A stretch of DNA of 64,000 bases from JBALVT01 sp965262875 (GCA_965262875.1 OZ253569.1:5084001-5148000); one strand, 5' to 3'. Shown: positions 38,562-49,653, numbered from the stretch's first letter. Translations and numbers: made by a program. Notes: a model not told the origin generated them from the letters alone.

Positions 38562-39155
38562 ATGGTTATAATTGACTATACTGAGGCATTGGCCGACTGG
38601 AACTCGGTTCCCACAGGATCAATGAAACCGACGATTCTCGAAGGGGATCAAATTCTGGTCAATAGGATGACCTACGATCTTAGAGTCCCTTTTACACATA
38701 CTTCCCTATACCGAATTTCGGACCCTTTGCGCGGGGATATCATCGTTTTCGATTCGAAGGTATCGGATATGAAATTGGTTAAGCGAGTGGTTGGCGTTCC
38801 CGGCGATGTCGTTCAGTTGAGCGACAATGTCCTGATGATCAATGGCGAACAGCTTCCCTATGAAGATATTGCTTCCACGCAGTTAACAGTAGATAGGTTA
38901 GAGAATATATTCGGTCTGGAGCATGCAGTAAGAGTAAGGAAGTCGGGATCTCGCCTGTCCAGTTTTCGCTCGTTAATGGTTCCTGCGGATAAATATCTGG
39001 CGCTCGGTGACAATAGGGATAACAGTGCAGACTCGCGAGTTATCGGCTTTATCCCGCGCAGTGAGATAGTAGGGCGGTCGAGAAGTGTTGTGGTTTCGTT
39101 CGACTACGAGAACTTTTATATGCTGCGGGCAGACAGGTTTTTTCATACCCTGTAG
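38562..39155 (+). CDS. Signal peptidase I (S26 family), without N-terminal anchor
   Basis: This 197-residue serine protease has the catalytic serine in VPTGSMKPTILEGD, the lysine in KLVKRVVGVPGD and the conserved ALGDNRDNSADSR. The two N-terminal membrane helices of LepB are missing; the protein starts only about 15 residues before the catalytic box. It might use another anchor or be a secondary, specialised peptidase. It follows lnt after 24 bases with a GGAGGG ribosome-binding site. Confidence 0.88.
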   Translation: MVIIDYTEALADWNSVPTGSMKPTILEGDQILVNRMTYDLRVPFTHTSLYRISDPLRGDIIVFDSKVSDMKLVKRVVGVPGDVVQLSDNVLMINGEQLPYEDIASTQLTVDRLENIFGLEHAVRVRKSGSRLSSFRSLMVPADKYLALGDNRDNSADSRVIGFIPRSEIVGRSRSVVVSFDYENFYMLRADRFFHTL

Positions 39156-39192
39156 ATAAGCTCTTCACACCTATCAAAAAACCTACAATACA

Positions 39193-40460
39193 TTGGTGCC
39201 ATTTTGGCAGTGCTTTCTTGTGGTCACTCATGAACGCCAACCTTCTTTCAGCTATAGTGAGATCTGCATAAGCTTCAATCCGCTGATAGCGTGCAGTAAC
39301 GGCAGCAGTAATGATCCGCTAGAGGAAACCACTGTAGCATCGACCACTCTTGGGATGGTTCGCGGATTTGAAGCGGATGAGCTTATCAAGTTTCTAGGCA
39401 TCCCGTTTGCAAAGCCGCCGGTGGATGAATTGCGTTTCCGGCCGCCCGTGCTGCCAGACCCGTGGATCGAGACCTTCGAGGCCAGCGAGTTTGGGCCCGC
39501 GTGCATGCAGCCTGAGTTCTACACATTCAACGAAAGACGCTCTGAAGACTGTCTCACCCTCAATATATGGACACCCGGTACCGACAGCGCACAGCGACCC
39601 GTCATGGTGTGGATTCACGGTGGCGGTTGGGTGGCCGAATCGAGCGCAAGTGGCTGGTACGACGGAACGATTTTTTCGCAGCGCGGAGACGTGGTGGTTG
39701 TTAGCATGGAGTATCGCCTTGGTGTTTTTGGCTTCGCCTACCTTGATTATCGTGACAGCTCCATGGCCGCTAGCGGCAATGTAGGCATTCTCGACCAGGT
39801 CACGGCCCTTGAATGGGTAAGGGACAATATTGCTGCGTTTGGTGGCGACCCAGAGAACGTCACCATTTTTGGTGAGTCTGCAGGCGGTATGAGTGTCAGC
39901 ACGCCTATGGGTATTCCGTCCTCTCGTGGTCTGTTCAGCAAGGCCATCGCCCAGAGTGGCGCCGCGAATAGTTTGCGGGGCGTCGACTATGCAGCGTCGC
40001 TGAGTGATCGACTTATGGTGCACGCGGGTGTTGAGGATGTTCCTGGCTTGCAGCGGCTTTCAACTGAGGAACTCCTGGCCGCACAAGTGGCGCTCACCGA
40101 CGAGGAGCTGATCGAGTCTCTGGTGTTCGGCCCTGTTATAGATGGCGTGGTGTTGCCTGAATCGCCGCTGAGCGCAGTGGCGGCTGGTAGTGCTCAAGGC
40201 ATTCCGCTCCTGATGGTACCACCTTGGACGAGACTCGCGCCTGGCTGAGCTTCCTGCCGTTTCTTATCGACCTCCCACCTGAGGCTGCCGCTGCCGGTAT
40301 TCCCTACGCGGAGCGAGCGTCGGCATTACTAGGGGACCAGTTGCCAGACGCGTTAGAGCTTTATTCAAGCAATCGTCCTGAATCCAGTCCAGGTGATGTA
40401 ACCCTCGCTCTGGCGACAGACTTATTTTTCCGAATTCCCTCTATTCGCCTGGCTGAGGCG
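39193..40460 (+). pseudogene. Carboxylesterase type B lipoprotein, frameshifted and truncated
   Basis: The product shows the alpha/beta-hydrolase features of carboxylesterase type B: oxyanion HGGGW, SEDCLTLNIWTP and the nucleophile elbow FGESAGG. A stretch LIACSNGSS near the N-terminus is a likely lipobox, but the signal peptide frame before it is disturbed. A frameshift near 40215 moves the frame to LDETRAWLSFLPFL, which runs on to IRLAEA where the CRISPR repeat begins. The C-terminal region, including the catalytic histidine, is gone. Confidence 0.85.
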
Positions 40461-43400
40461 CCTGTGCGGCAGTGAACTAAAAATCCCGGGAACACATTGC
40501 GGCGTTGTTTTTCTAAGCTGCCTGTGCGGCAGTGAACCTGCCGACACATAATCGTGTTTAAAGCTAACTTTTCTAAGCTGCCTGTGCGGCAGTGAACCTG
40601 CTACTGCTCGTGCCGTCTGTTCTAATCTCTTTCTAAGCTGCCTGTGCGGCAGTGAACCTTCTTTTATCCAGACTTCCAGCATGTCCTCTTTTCTAAGCTG
40701 CCTGTGCGGCAGTGAACGCTTCTGCCAGTGCGTCACGCGCGTCTACTGTTTTCTAAGCTGCCTGTGCGGCAGTGAACATGTGGGTGTAGACATGATTGAC
40801 AACGACGCATTTCTAAGCTGCCTGTGCGGCAGTGAACATATCCACCGCGAGTGACTCGTAACCATCGCTTTTCTAAGCTGCCTGTGCGGCAGTGAACTTG
40901 GTCGGGCTGCGAGGGTATCTTTTGTAGCTTTTCTAAGCTGCCTGTGCGGCAGTGAACACCTGCTCTACCCGCAGAAGTTGCGTTCAACTTTTCTAAGCTG
41001 CCTGTGCGGCAGTGAACATCACAACCCGATCCGGCCCAAAGGGTGTTGCTTTCTAAGCTGCCTGTGCGGCAGTGAACCTAAGTGCTCGATTACTTCGCTG
41101 AGGTTTCTTTTTCTAAGCTGCCTGTGCGGCAGTGAACACGTGAATACGTGCGACTCTTTCCTGCCCTTTTTTCTAAGCTGCCTGTGCGGCAGTGAACTTG
41201 ATGAGGCTCGTCTCGGGGAATACATACGTTTTCTAAGCTGCCTGTGCGGCAGTGAACACGCGACTTGCGCGGCGGCAGGCCCATCGTTTTTTCTAAGCTG
41301 CCTGTGCGGCAGTGAACTCCAAAACCACGGCGGTGTCGTAATAAGATGCTTTCTAAGCTGCCTGTGCGGCAGTGAACCCCAAAAAGTAGGTCCGTTGCGC
41401 AGCTACGGTTTTCTAAGCTGCCTGTGCGGCAGTGAACTGTGCACTATTGTGATCGCCTACGCGCTCAGATTTCTAAGCTGCCTGTGCGGCAGTGAACCGT
41501 GGAATCACGAGACCGGATGCGGTACGACTTTTCTAAGCTGCCTGTGCGGCAGTGAACTCAGCACAAAATATAGCGCATTTGGTTTCTGATTTCTAAGCTG
41601 CCTGTGCGGCAGTGAACGGCAGATGAGCGAAAAAGATAAAGCAGAGACATTTCTAAGCTGCCTGTGCGGCAGTGAACCGGACAAAACATCTGGCACACAG
41701 AAGACGCGTTTTCTAAGCTGCCTGTGCGGCAGTGAACAAATAAGCCCCGCGTCAGGATTGAGCACCGTTTTTCTAAGCTGCCTGTGCGGCAGTGAACGGC
41801 GGCATTGCGGGCAGAGAAGCGAGTATTCTTTTCTAAGCTGCCTGTGCGGCAGTGAACCAATTGGTGGGCAAATGACAATCCCGGGCTTTTTTCTAAGCTG
41901 CCTGTGCGGCAGTGAACATCCAACTCGCACAATAGTGTTAACGACAAAATTTCTAAGCTGCCTGTGCGGCAGTGAACGAGATAGGGAGTAATATGTACGA
42001 CAACATAGATTTCTAAGCTGCCTGTGCGGCAGTGAACGAGCAGGACCGCAGGCGCGGATAGGCGATGCGTTTCTAAGCTGCCTGTGCGGCAGTGAACTGA
42101 AATAAGCGCAGACTCAGGTCTAGACAGTTTTTCTAAGCTGCCTGTGCGGCAGTGAACTGCAAAAGTAAAACAATCGCGGCCTCAACTTCTTTCTAAGCTG
42201 CCTGTGCGGCAGTGAACGGAGACGATCACTTTCCGCAATGAAATTGCCTTTTCTAAGCTGCCTGTGCGGCAGTGAACTGCGACTGCGGCCTTAACAAAAA
42301 TTACACCCCTTTCTAAGCTGCCTGTGCGGCAGTGAACTCATTAGGTCTCTTGCTGTTCCTACCTGTGCTTTTCTAAGCTGCCTGTGCGGCAGTGAACGGC
42401 TAGTGTGATGCGAGCTTTTACGCTTTCTATTTCTAAGCTGCCTGTGCGGCAGTGAACATACACACACCAGTCAAAATACTGGTAATATTTTTCTAAGCTG
42501 CCTGTGCGGCAGTGAACGACGGGCCGCATTATGTGAACTACCATATCTTTTTCTAAGCTGCCTGTGCGGCAGTGAACAGTGTAAGCATACCCTTCCGTGT
42601 TCCTGTTCCTTTCTAAGCTGCCTGTGCGGCAGTGAACACAGAAACTCTATAGCGTCCGGGTGGTGATACTTTCTAAGCTGCCTGTGCGGCAGTGAACGTA
42701 GTGACAAAAGAGATATGCTCGTATCTCATTTTCTAAGCTGCCTGTGCGGCAGTGAACGCGCGGGCACTAATTCGCGCGGGTCTTCCTATTTTCTAAGCTG
42801 CCTGTGCGGCAGTGAACTACTTTGGAAAACATCTATGGAGTAGTGCGCATTTCTAAGCTGCCTGTGCGGCAGTGAACTTTTGAGCGTCTCAATAATTTTT
42901 CGAATATTATTTCTAAGCTGCCTGTGCGGCAGTGAACTGCGCACCACCTGCGACGCCTCGCGCCGGTGCTTTCTAAGCTGCCTGTGCGGCAGTGAACCCG
43001 CGGAGCATCCCGCACGGCAGACGTGTAACTTTCTAAGCTGCCTGTGCGGCAGTGAACCACTCAAATTTTGTGCGTTGTTCCATGCTTCGTTTCTAAGCTG
43101 CCTGTGCGGCAGTGAACGGAAACCCTTACCCGCGAAATTCACAAAGGATTTTCTAAGCTGCCTGTGCGGCAGTGAACACCAGTGCCCAGCCCACTGGACC
43201 GGCCCAAGCTTTCTAAGCTGCCTGTGCGGCAGTGAACAAAGCGAAACGAATTCGCCTGATTGGACAACATTTCTAAGCTGCCTGTGCGGCAGTGAACCGA
43301 TGATGATTTGGTGGAGCAAGAATCATCTATTTCTAAGCTGCCTGTGCGGCAGTGAACTTTTTGGAAAATCAATCAAAGAAACATAAGGATTTCTAAGCTG

Positions 43401-44257
43401 CCTGTGCGGCAGTGAACTGCAAATACATTATGACCCGAATGCCGTCAACTTTCTAAGCTGCCTGTGCGGCAGTGAACGCGGACAAGGGTTTGTAGCTTGT
43501 TTAACTTTTTTTCTAAGCTGCCTGTGCGGCAGTGAACTCGACGCGCATGTCGAGCTCTAGACGCTGCACTTTCTAAGCTGCCTGTGCGGCAGTGAACGCA
43601 CACATATATTCACAGTTACGCTAACTGACTTTCTAAGCTGCCTGTGCGGCAGTGAACGGCAGCTGTAGTTGCGGCGTATGCTCTATTCATTTCTAAGCTG
43701 CCTGTGCGGCAGTGAACTGTTACGCCAATCTGATTTTCTGCAACGCACTTTTCTAAGCTGCCTGTGCGGCAGTGAACACGAAAAAAGACAGAATCCATTT
43801 ATCCGGGTTTTTCTAAGCTGCCTGTGCGGCAGTGAACGCCCCCGTTTGCCTTTTCCAACCGCTGTTTCATTTCTAAGCTGCCTGTGCGGCAGTGAACGGT
43901 GTGCAGATTTGCGTGGGTGCATGCTGCATTTTCTAAGCTGCCTGTGCGGCAGTGAACTGACAGATTCGCGGGGGTGCTCAATCGTAATCTTTCTAAGCTG
44001 CCTGTGCGGCAGTGAACTAAAAACAGCAGCAAGGCCACCAGGGGAAATATTTCTAAGCTGCCTGTGCGGCAGTGAACTTGTAGCCCGCCAGCATTTTTAT
44101 AAACCCCAATTTCTAAGCTGCCTGTGCGGCAGTGAACGTTAGCACATAGCTTTCAGACGATATTCCCACTTTCTAAGCTGCCTGTGCGGCAGTGAACCGT
44201 AATAAAATAAAGCTGTATATTACCACGATTTTCTAAGCTGCCTGTGCGGCAGTGAAC
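40460..44257 (-). CRISPR. Type I-F CRISPR array: 63 full repeats plus one partial, 63 spacers of 32 nt
   Basis: Read on the plus strand the 28-nt repeat starts TTTCTAAGCTGCC and ends GGCAGTGAAC. On the minus strand it is the type I-F repeat, with a CTGCCGCACAGGCAG hairpin and a CTTAGAAA handle. The full repeats begin at 40510 and recur every 60 bases to 44230. No change was noticed in any full repeat, and all spacers are 32 nt. Orientation and cas6f position place the leader on the right, so the newest spacers should be near 44.2 kb. At the old end only the last 17-18 bases of a repeat remain (40460-40477). The long FLSCLCGSE-type open frames across it are repeat translation, not genes. Confidence 0.98.
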
Positions 44258-44534
44258 AGTAGTTTATCAAGTAAAAAATAAGTTACAACAAGCACTTGCA
44301 AGAAAATTGGGAGTTTAACCAATCTTTATAGGTGTCGTTGTAACTTATTGATTTTCAATCAAGTTTTTAAAGAACAAATATTTTTGGTAAAGCTGGCATT
44401 TTAGCAGCGTATTTATTGGGATTGCTCGAATTAGTGGGTCAATTCTGATAAAATCCAAGTGTAATGCCTTGAAAACAAGTGGTATTCAGGTATTTTATGG
44501 TAATTGAAAATGGTTTCATTCTTGCGTATTCAAC
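44258..44534 (-). promoter_or_regulatory. CRISPR leader between cas6f and the array
   Basis: AT-rich, gene-free DNA. Read toward the array it includes TTCTTTAAAAACTTGATTG and then a 13-base exact inverted repeat (AATAAGTTACAAC at 44277-44289 and its complement at 44337-44349) whose inner arm is 20 bases from the first repeat. Similar GTTAC/AATAAG elements occur in type I-F leaders. A weak promoter (TTGTTG then TGATAA) may overlap the inner arm. The element is a candidate for the integration-host-factor or Cas1-Cas2 docking region. Confidence 0.7.
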
Positions 44535-45089
44535 CTACTCAAACCAGGGAACGGTTGCTTGTTTACTCAAGCCAAATTGATCAAAGTTACCTGCGGTCGC
44601 TTCTTTTTGTAAACCACCAAATGATAGATACCGGCGATGATTGTAGCCATTTGATGCGCTATTCAACTCAAGAAAGGGGTTGTCTATTCCTTGCTGGAAC
44701 ATCTTGGCTTTGTAGCGGTTAATCTCATCAGGTTGTATGGTGTTTCGTTTAATTAAACGCCGGAGCTTCGCCGCAGTCATATTGGTTTGTTTGCGGGAAA
44801 CAGTGCGATGGCTGACCTGATCAGGTATTTTCTGTATTTCGGATATATCGCAATATCCCGCTAGACCGCTTAGCCAATTTTCACTTTGCAGTATTTGCAA
44901 ACGCTGACTTGTTCCGTGAATACGCAAGACTCTACCCAATTTCACTTTGTATTCTGGAAAACTTACGCCTATATCAGATGATTTGAGATCATATAAGCGT
45001 TTATGGAATTTAGCATAGACCTTATTAAGCAATACATTTTCCCGCATTTCGGCATCAGGATTTATTTTTATATTGATGTAGTAATTCAT
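44535..45089 (-). CDS. cas6f: CRISPR crRNA endonuclease Cas6f (Csy4)
   Basis: This 184-residue protein begins MNYYINIKINPDAEMRENVL and ends with a SFGGLQKE segment, matching Cas6f. It cuts pre-crRNA at the 3' base of the repeat hairpin and stays bound to the crRNA 3' end. The catalytic histidine candidate lies in the N-terminal part (KFHKRLYDL). The start overlaps cas5fv by 4 bases. It is the last cas gene, directly upstream of the leader. Confidence 0.92.
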   Translation of the reverse strand: MNYYINIKINPDAEMRENVLLNKVYAKFHKRLYDLKSSDIGVSFPEYKVKLGRVLRIHGTSQRLQILQSENWLSGLAGYCDISEIQKIPDQVSHRTVSRKQTNMTAAKLRRLIKRNTIQPDEINRYKAKMFQQGIDNPFLELNSASNGYNHRRYLSFGGLQKEATAGNFDQFGLSKQATVPWFE

Positions 45090-46300
45090 CGCCTAACCTC
45101 TCTTGGGTCAATATAGGTAACATAAGCCAAGCCTTTTTTACCCAGATAAAAACTGGAAACCCCTGCATTCTGAATCATGGTTTTTATTTCTTTAGCCTTA
45201 TCACGGTCAACATCAATGTTTATTTTAAGGGTGCCGCTGGCTTTTGTTAAAGGAAAAGGCGTGCCAACAGTTTTCTTCTTCGATCCCGCCAATCGATTAA
45301 GAAAATCTCTTTGTCCATTAAACCCACGTTTAGAAAATCCTGGAATTCTTACTTCACCGTTCTCATTAAAACAATAACCAACGGAAATTTTGTTCTGGTG
45401 CATTCGCTCTGCCTGCAAATAAAGCGCTGCTGCGTATAATCTTATTCGATATAAAATGTCACCTTGAAGATAGGGCCTGGTTTGATTCGGATATTTTTTA
45501 TCCAGAAACGCTGCAACAGATTTCAATTTTGCATCTAACTGTTTCCGATCCTTTGATTCAAGTTCAACGATTGACTTGTCTAATTCTGCTATATTTTCTA
45601 ATATTTTTTTATTATTTTTATCAAAAGTTTTTCTTTGTTTTTCATTGGGGGACGATTTCCCCTGGAATTTGTTTACAAGTTTTTCTCGTTTCTCCCTTTC
45701 TTTATCGATTTTTTCTGTTAGTTCTTTAGTCTCTCTCTCAACTGTTTTAATGGGTCTGCCGTGTTCTATATCTTTATTTGTAATATCATCTATTCTAAGC
45801 AGTAAGTTTCTTGGCATACTATTATCTTTATTGCCTTTATATTCATACACTTTTTGATTTTTTATAAAATTCATAACATCATCAAGTTCCAAATAAATCA
45901 CCGACCACAACTGGGGTGCGGAAACAGAAAAAAACAATTTTGTATTATCTGGTATTATGCCGAGAAACGTACTTTGGCGTGGTCGAGAATCGCTCTTGTT
46001 AACAATAAACGCTTTCTCCTGTGTTATTTGATTGTTTTCATTTTGATGAGTAATCAAATGTTCCATATTCTTAAAATAATAATCATCGCTTTCCCTTACC
46101 TGATAAAATTTTCTTTGATCACCAATCAATCGACATAGAACGCCGAGTACTGTATTTGTAGTAATTTCCTTAATAACATAATTTTTGGATTTTGAGGTCG
46201 CCATGAACTCCCTCTTATTTTCTTTTGAGATTGGTTTGTCGAAATCCCCTGCCAGAAAAGAGTTTTGCCAGATTGAATTATATTCAATGGATATTTGCAT
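45086..46300 (-). CDS. cas5fv: Type I-F2 (I-Fv) CRISPR protein Cas5fv
   Basis: In type I-Fv systems Cas5fv binds the crRNA 5' handle and also takes over the roles of the absent large subunit, including PAM recognition. The assignment rests on position between cas7fv and cas6f, the absence of csy1 and csy2, and RAMP-like features near the C-terminus (GFNGQRDFLNRL, LKINIDVDRDKAKEI). Residues about 184-260 form a lysine- and glutamate-rich coiled coil, probably the extra helical domain. At 404 residues it seems long for the family. It shares one base with the cas7fv stop. Confidence 0.75.
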   Translation of the reverse strand: MQISIEYNSIWQNSFLAGDFDKPISKENKREFMATSKSKNYVIKEITTNTVLGVLCRLIGDQRKFYQVRESDDYYFKNMEHLITHQNENNQITQEKAFIVNKSDSRPRQSTFLGIIPDNTKLFFSVSAPQLWSVIYLELDDVMNFIKNQKVYEYKGNKDNSMPRNLLLRIDDITNKDIEHGRPIKTVERETKELTEKIDKEREKREKLVNKFQGKSSPNEKQRKTFDKNNKKILENIAELDKSIVELESKDRKQLDAKLKSVAAFLDKKYPNQTRPYLQGDILYRIRLYAAALYLQAERMHQNKISVGYCFNENGEVRIPGFSKRGFNGQRDFLNRLAGSKKKTVGTPFPLTKASGTLKINIDVDRDKAKEIKTMIQNAGVSSFYLGKKGLAYVTYIDPREVRR

Positions 46301-47346
46301 TACTCATCCCCCTTCCTTATCACTTCCTTATCCCTTCCTTCAAAATATTGAGCATACTTTCGATCCCCTTTCTTGACATTAGATTTTTGACAAGTTTTTA
46401 TACGCATCATATCCTTACCACTACACCCATCGTTATAATCCACTTCGATTGAATCTACATACATATATCCTTTTGCCTGTCGAATAGCTAAGTTCTTTAG
46501 ATGTTCTAATATTTCTTTTATCAAAACATCTATAGCTGGTTCATTAAGTAAAATTCCTGCTTCTCCTGTATTGAAAATAGCTCCTCTTCTCACATAGTTT
46601 GAATGATATTCCGCTTTCGCTTGATTGGTATTACCAATTTCGTTAATAAATCGTGTAATTTTTTCTGCAATTTCTTTACATTCTTTTTCGTTATTTACAA
46701 ACATTGCTCTACGAGAAAATGTATCGTCTAGAGAAATAAATTGAAGTTGCTCAATGCTGATTGAACCGTAACTTTCATATTTAGTATCACCAAAGGTGGT
46801 TTTAGAAAATATAGTTGTACTCTTTTCATCTCCTGACTTTGTTATTTCTTTTTCTTTACTTCCTGATCTACCCATTTGCTCAAAGTTTCCATTTTTTGAT
46901 TCTTTATCGACAAAGTCTTCAAGCAATAATGCGCTGGTTCTTTTGTATTCTTTTTTCGGTATAACATAGCCACGAACAAGTCCAGTAATTGAACACAGTA
47001 GCTTATCCATATTTTCCGCTACCTCAGGCGATTGCAAATCGAACAAAGCATCATCTCTAAACAAATGGTGGCGAATACAATTCTGACTGATGTAAAGTTT
47101 ATTTTTTGTGAAATCAATGTCTTCAGCATATTTGTATTTGGGATTCCCATCATCCCAATGACCAGTAATATTTGAATAGCCTCTTAATTTTGGTAAAGAG
47201 TGGTTAGTGACCTTTTTATCCATTCCCTTTACACGAATATTTAGTTCTTTTGAGCCATTCCAGTTGACCACTCCATGCCCCAATGCCTTGATTTTAAAAT
47301 CAACACTTTTAATGCCTGTTACTTTCTCATTTTTCATTTTGTTCAC
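46300..47346 (-). CDS. cas7fv: Type I-F2 (I-Fv) CRISPR backbone protein Cas7fv
   Basis: This 348-residue protein is expected to coat the crRNA spacer in the Cascade complex. It resembles Cas7fv: the opening VDFKIKALGHGVVNWNGS, the NCIRHHLFRDDAL segment and a central loop rich in glycine, lysine and serine (about 155-185). It overlaps cas2-3 by 20 bases. The assignment of Cas7fv against Cas5fv follows the gene order known from Shewanella putrefaciens type I-Fv. Confidence 0.78.
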   Translation of the reverse strand: MNKMKNEKVTGIKSVDFKIKALGHGVVNWNGSKELNIRVKGMDKKVTNHSLPKLRGYSNITGHWDDGNPKYKYAEDIDFTKNKLYISQNCIRHHLFRDDALFDLQSPEVAENMDKLLCSITGLVRGYVIPKKEYKRTSALLLEDFVDKESKNGNFEQMGRSGSKEKEITKSGDEKSTTIFSKTTFGDTKYESYGSISIEQLQFISLDDTFSRRAMFVNNEKECKEIAEKITRFINEIGNTNQAKAEYHSNYVRRGAIFNTGEAGILLNEPAIDVLIKEILEHLKNLAIRQAKGYMYVDSIEVDYNDGCSGKDMMRIKTCQKSNVKKGDRKYAQYFEGRDKEVIRKGDE

Positions 47347-49645
47347 CTTTGTTGGTTAATTGTTTTAAGGAAACAGCTCCGATGGGCTGTTGTTTTCCTA
47401 TCGCATAGTATACTGCATATGGATTGGGCTTATCGTGACATAGATTTAGATCATCATTGGTGTAGCTAATATAAATGGGGGAATCTGGGTCTCTTGCTTC
47501 ATTTTTAATAATATTTGTAGAATGCTTCTGTCTTACCTGTTGTCCGGTTTTCATTGTTTGAATTTTGTGATCCTTTTTATACATAAATGCCAGTAAATCC
47601 TTGTCTGGATTATTTTGTCCCCTAAAGATGCCTTCAATTTTATTCACTTCATAGGTGAGCACGTCATCTGCATATTGGTTTTTGTGTTTTGGACACTGTT
47701 TCCGATCTATAATTTCTAAAACTGCCATCTGCACAAAACGGCTATCACCTCGCAATGAATGCTTCTTTATTTTGTTGTCTTCTTTTTTGTGCCGAGGAAA
47801 TGTTACAGGATCAACCAGTTTCCCTTCAATCTTTGCTACGCTATCTTTAAGCGCTGCTACTAAATCTTGTTCAATCAGCTTACGGCAATTTTCATCTTTA
47901 TAAAAGCGGTCATATAAGTCATATATCTGGTTAATTGTGATTGCTTTATCGGGTAACTCGTTTTGCAGAAAATCATACCAAACTTTTGCGCTTTGCAAGC
48001 TTCTTAGAGAATTCAGAAAACGCGAACTGCTATCTTTTGGTTTTCCACATTTTACCGCATCGGTTATGCCAATTATATATTGGTTCTCTTGCTCGTTTTG
48101 ACCAAATCTATCCAATCTACCAAGCCGTTGCAAGAAATTTTCCGCATGGGTCATTTCGGAAATCATTTTATCGCAAGTGATATTGAGTGATGCCTGAACA
48201 ACAGGACTGCTTCGCAAAAGATCATAGTTTTTGCTGCCGTTTTCCTTAAAAGAATTAAATGCCTTTTTAAACCATTCTGCTCTATGTATTTTTGTGAATT
48301 TTGCATGCAATAGAATACCGTTTTCCTTGTCCTGATTATCGATAAAACTTTTTTGGGCGGTAATCGCTGTATTGCTGATAACAAAAGTATTGGCAGGTTG
48401 CGGCTTAAACAGCGGGTTGGTATCGTCTTCAAATCTTTCATCATATTCAACAAATTCAATATTATATTTACTCTGATTAAAGCTTTTTATGCCAAAAATA
48501 TCTTGCTCTTTAATTTGTAAAAATTTAGTTACAAACAGTGGATTAGGTGTTGCCGATACTAGAAGTGTATTTGGCAAGGTCTTATCTTCATTTTGTTGAT
48601 AATTTTTACACTCCACTAATTCCGCAAACAGCAAGTTGAATGCAGACATATTGATATATTCGTGGTATTCATCAAACACCACATGGGCATTCATAAAATC
48701 CATTAGAGTAGTGACATTACGATGCGTGGTGATTGAGTTTACGATTTGATCAATGGTGGTAATGACAATATCACCTGAAAATTCTTCCCTTTCTGGTGTA
48801 TCAACAGGTGTTCCAGATTCCAGAACTCGCTTTATATCACCAGTGCAAATTTCAATACTTGCACCAGGCAAGTATTCGCCTGATGACAAATCATTGAATA
48901 ACCCTTCGCATATTTGTACCCTTGGGCATACCCAGAATATTCTTTTTACTTCGGTCTTTAGCGCCCATTCCAAGGCTATTTTTGTTTTACCGCATCCAGC
49001 TGGCCCGCGTAACACGCCAATGGTTACTTCTTCATCTGCCAAATCATTTGCCGCAATGGATTGTTCTTTGTTTCTTTCAATATCAGGGTTATTTTGATTA
49101 AAACCATCTAAACATTTTTGTATGTGATGGTTCAGCCCCCGATCTTTATGGAGAGCCTTGTCAAACATTTCATCCAAAGAATGATTGTTGATGTGTTCAT
49201 TAAGCGCGTCACCAGTGATTTGAGAAACCAGCCTGTCGGCAGTAATCAATGCCGAACGAGCCAAATTGTTTTTTGCGTTGTGACGTATATTATTTTCATA
49301 TTTGTCTATAGTTTCCTTAGCTGAATAGCGTTTGTATTCAGGCAGACCAACTTGTTCAAGATCGCCTTCAATAGCATCAAATGGAGGTCTAGTCAGGCTA
49401 CAAATATCTACTGGCACTTCTTCGTCTTCCTGAAAGTATTCATTTGCAATACCCTTTACAGATTTCAATATAGCTTCAACTTGAGCAGTCAGCTTTAAGT
49501 AGTCTGGTTTCTCATGCGGCAGCTTTTCGAAAATATCTATCATTTTTGTGATTTCATTCTTTCTGAGTGGTTTGGCGTGATGCCAATAGATGGCGTGTTT
49601 GGCTCTCTCAAATGAATCTTTATTCATTCCGTTTTTATCAAATAA

Positions 49646-49653
49646 TAAATGAA
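49646..49653. repeat. Target-site duplication, left copy (TAAATGAA)
   Basis: This 8-base direct repeat matches the right copy at 51214-51221 exactly and flanks the IS4-family element. Confidence 0.95.

Noticed and set aside
40422..44142. Long open frames on both strands made of FLSCLCGSE or SLPHRQLRK repeats
   Set aside because: They are translations of the CRISPR repeats, which have a 60-base (20-codon) period without stops. No ribosome-binding context or conserved spacer coding.
40478..44229. Spacers targeting IS elements or genes within this window
   Set aside because: No convincing match was found by eye, but an exhaustive comparison on both strands was not possible without a search tool.
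45086..47346. Classical type I-F1 effector (csy1, csy2, csy3)
   Set aside because: Only two genes lie between cas2-3 and cas6f, and neither resembles Csy1 or Csy2. The layout fits I-F2.
47327..49627. Stand-alone Cas3 helicase gene with its own natural start
   Set aside because: The internal ATG lies within the coding sequence that continues across the excised IS site, so it is a fragment of cas2-3, although it might be translated.
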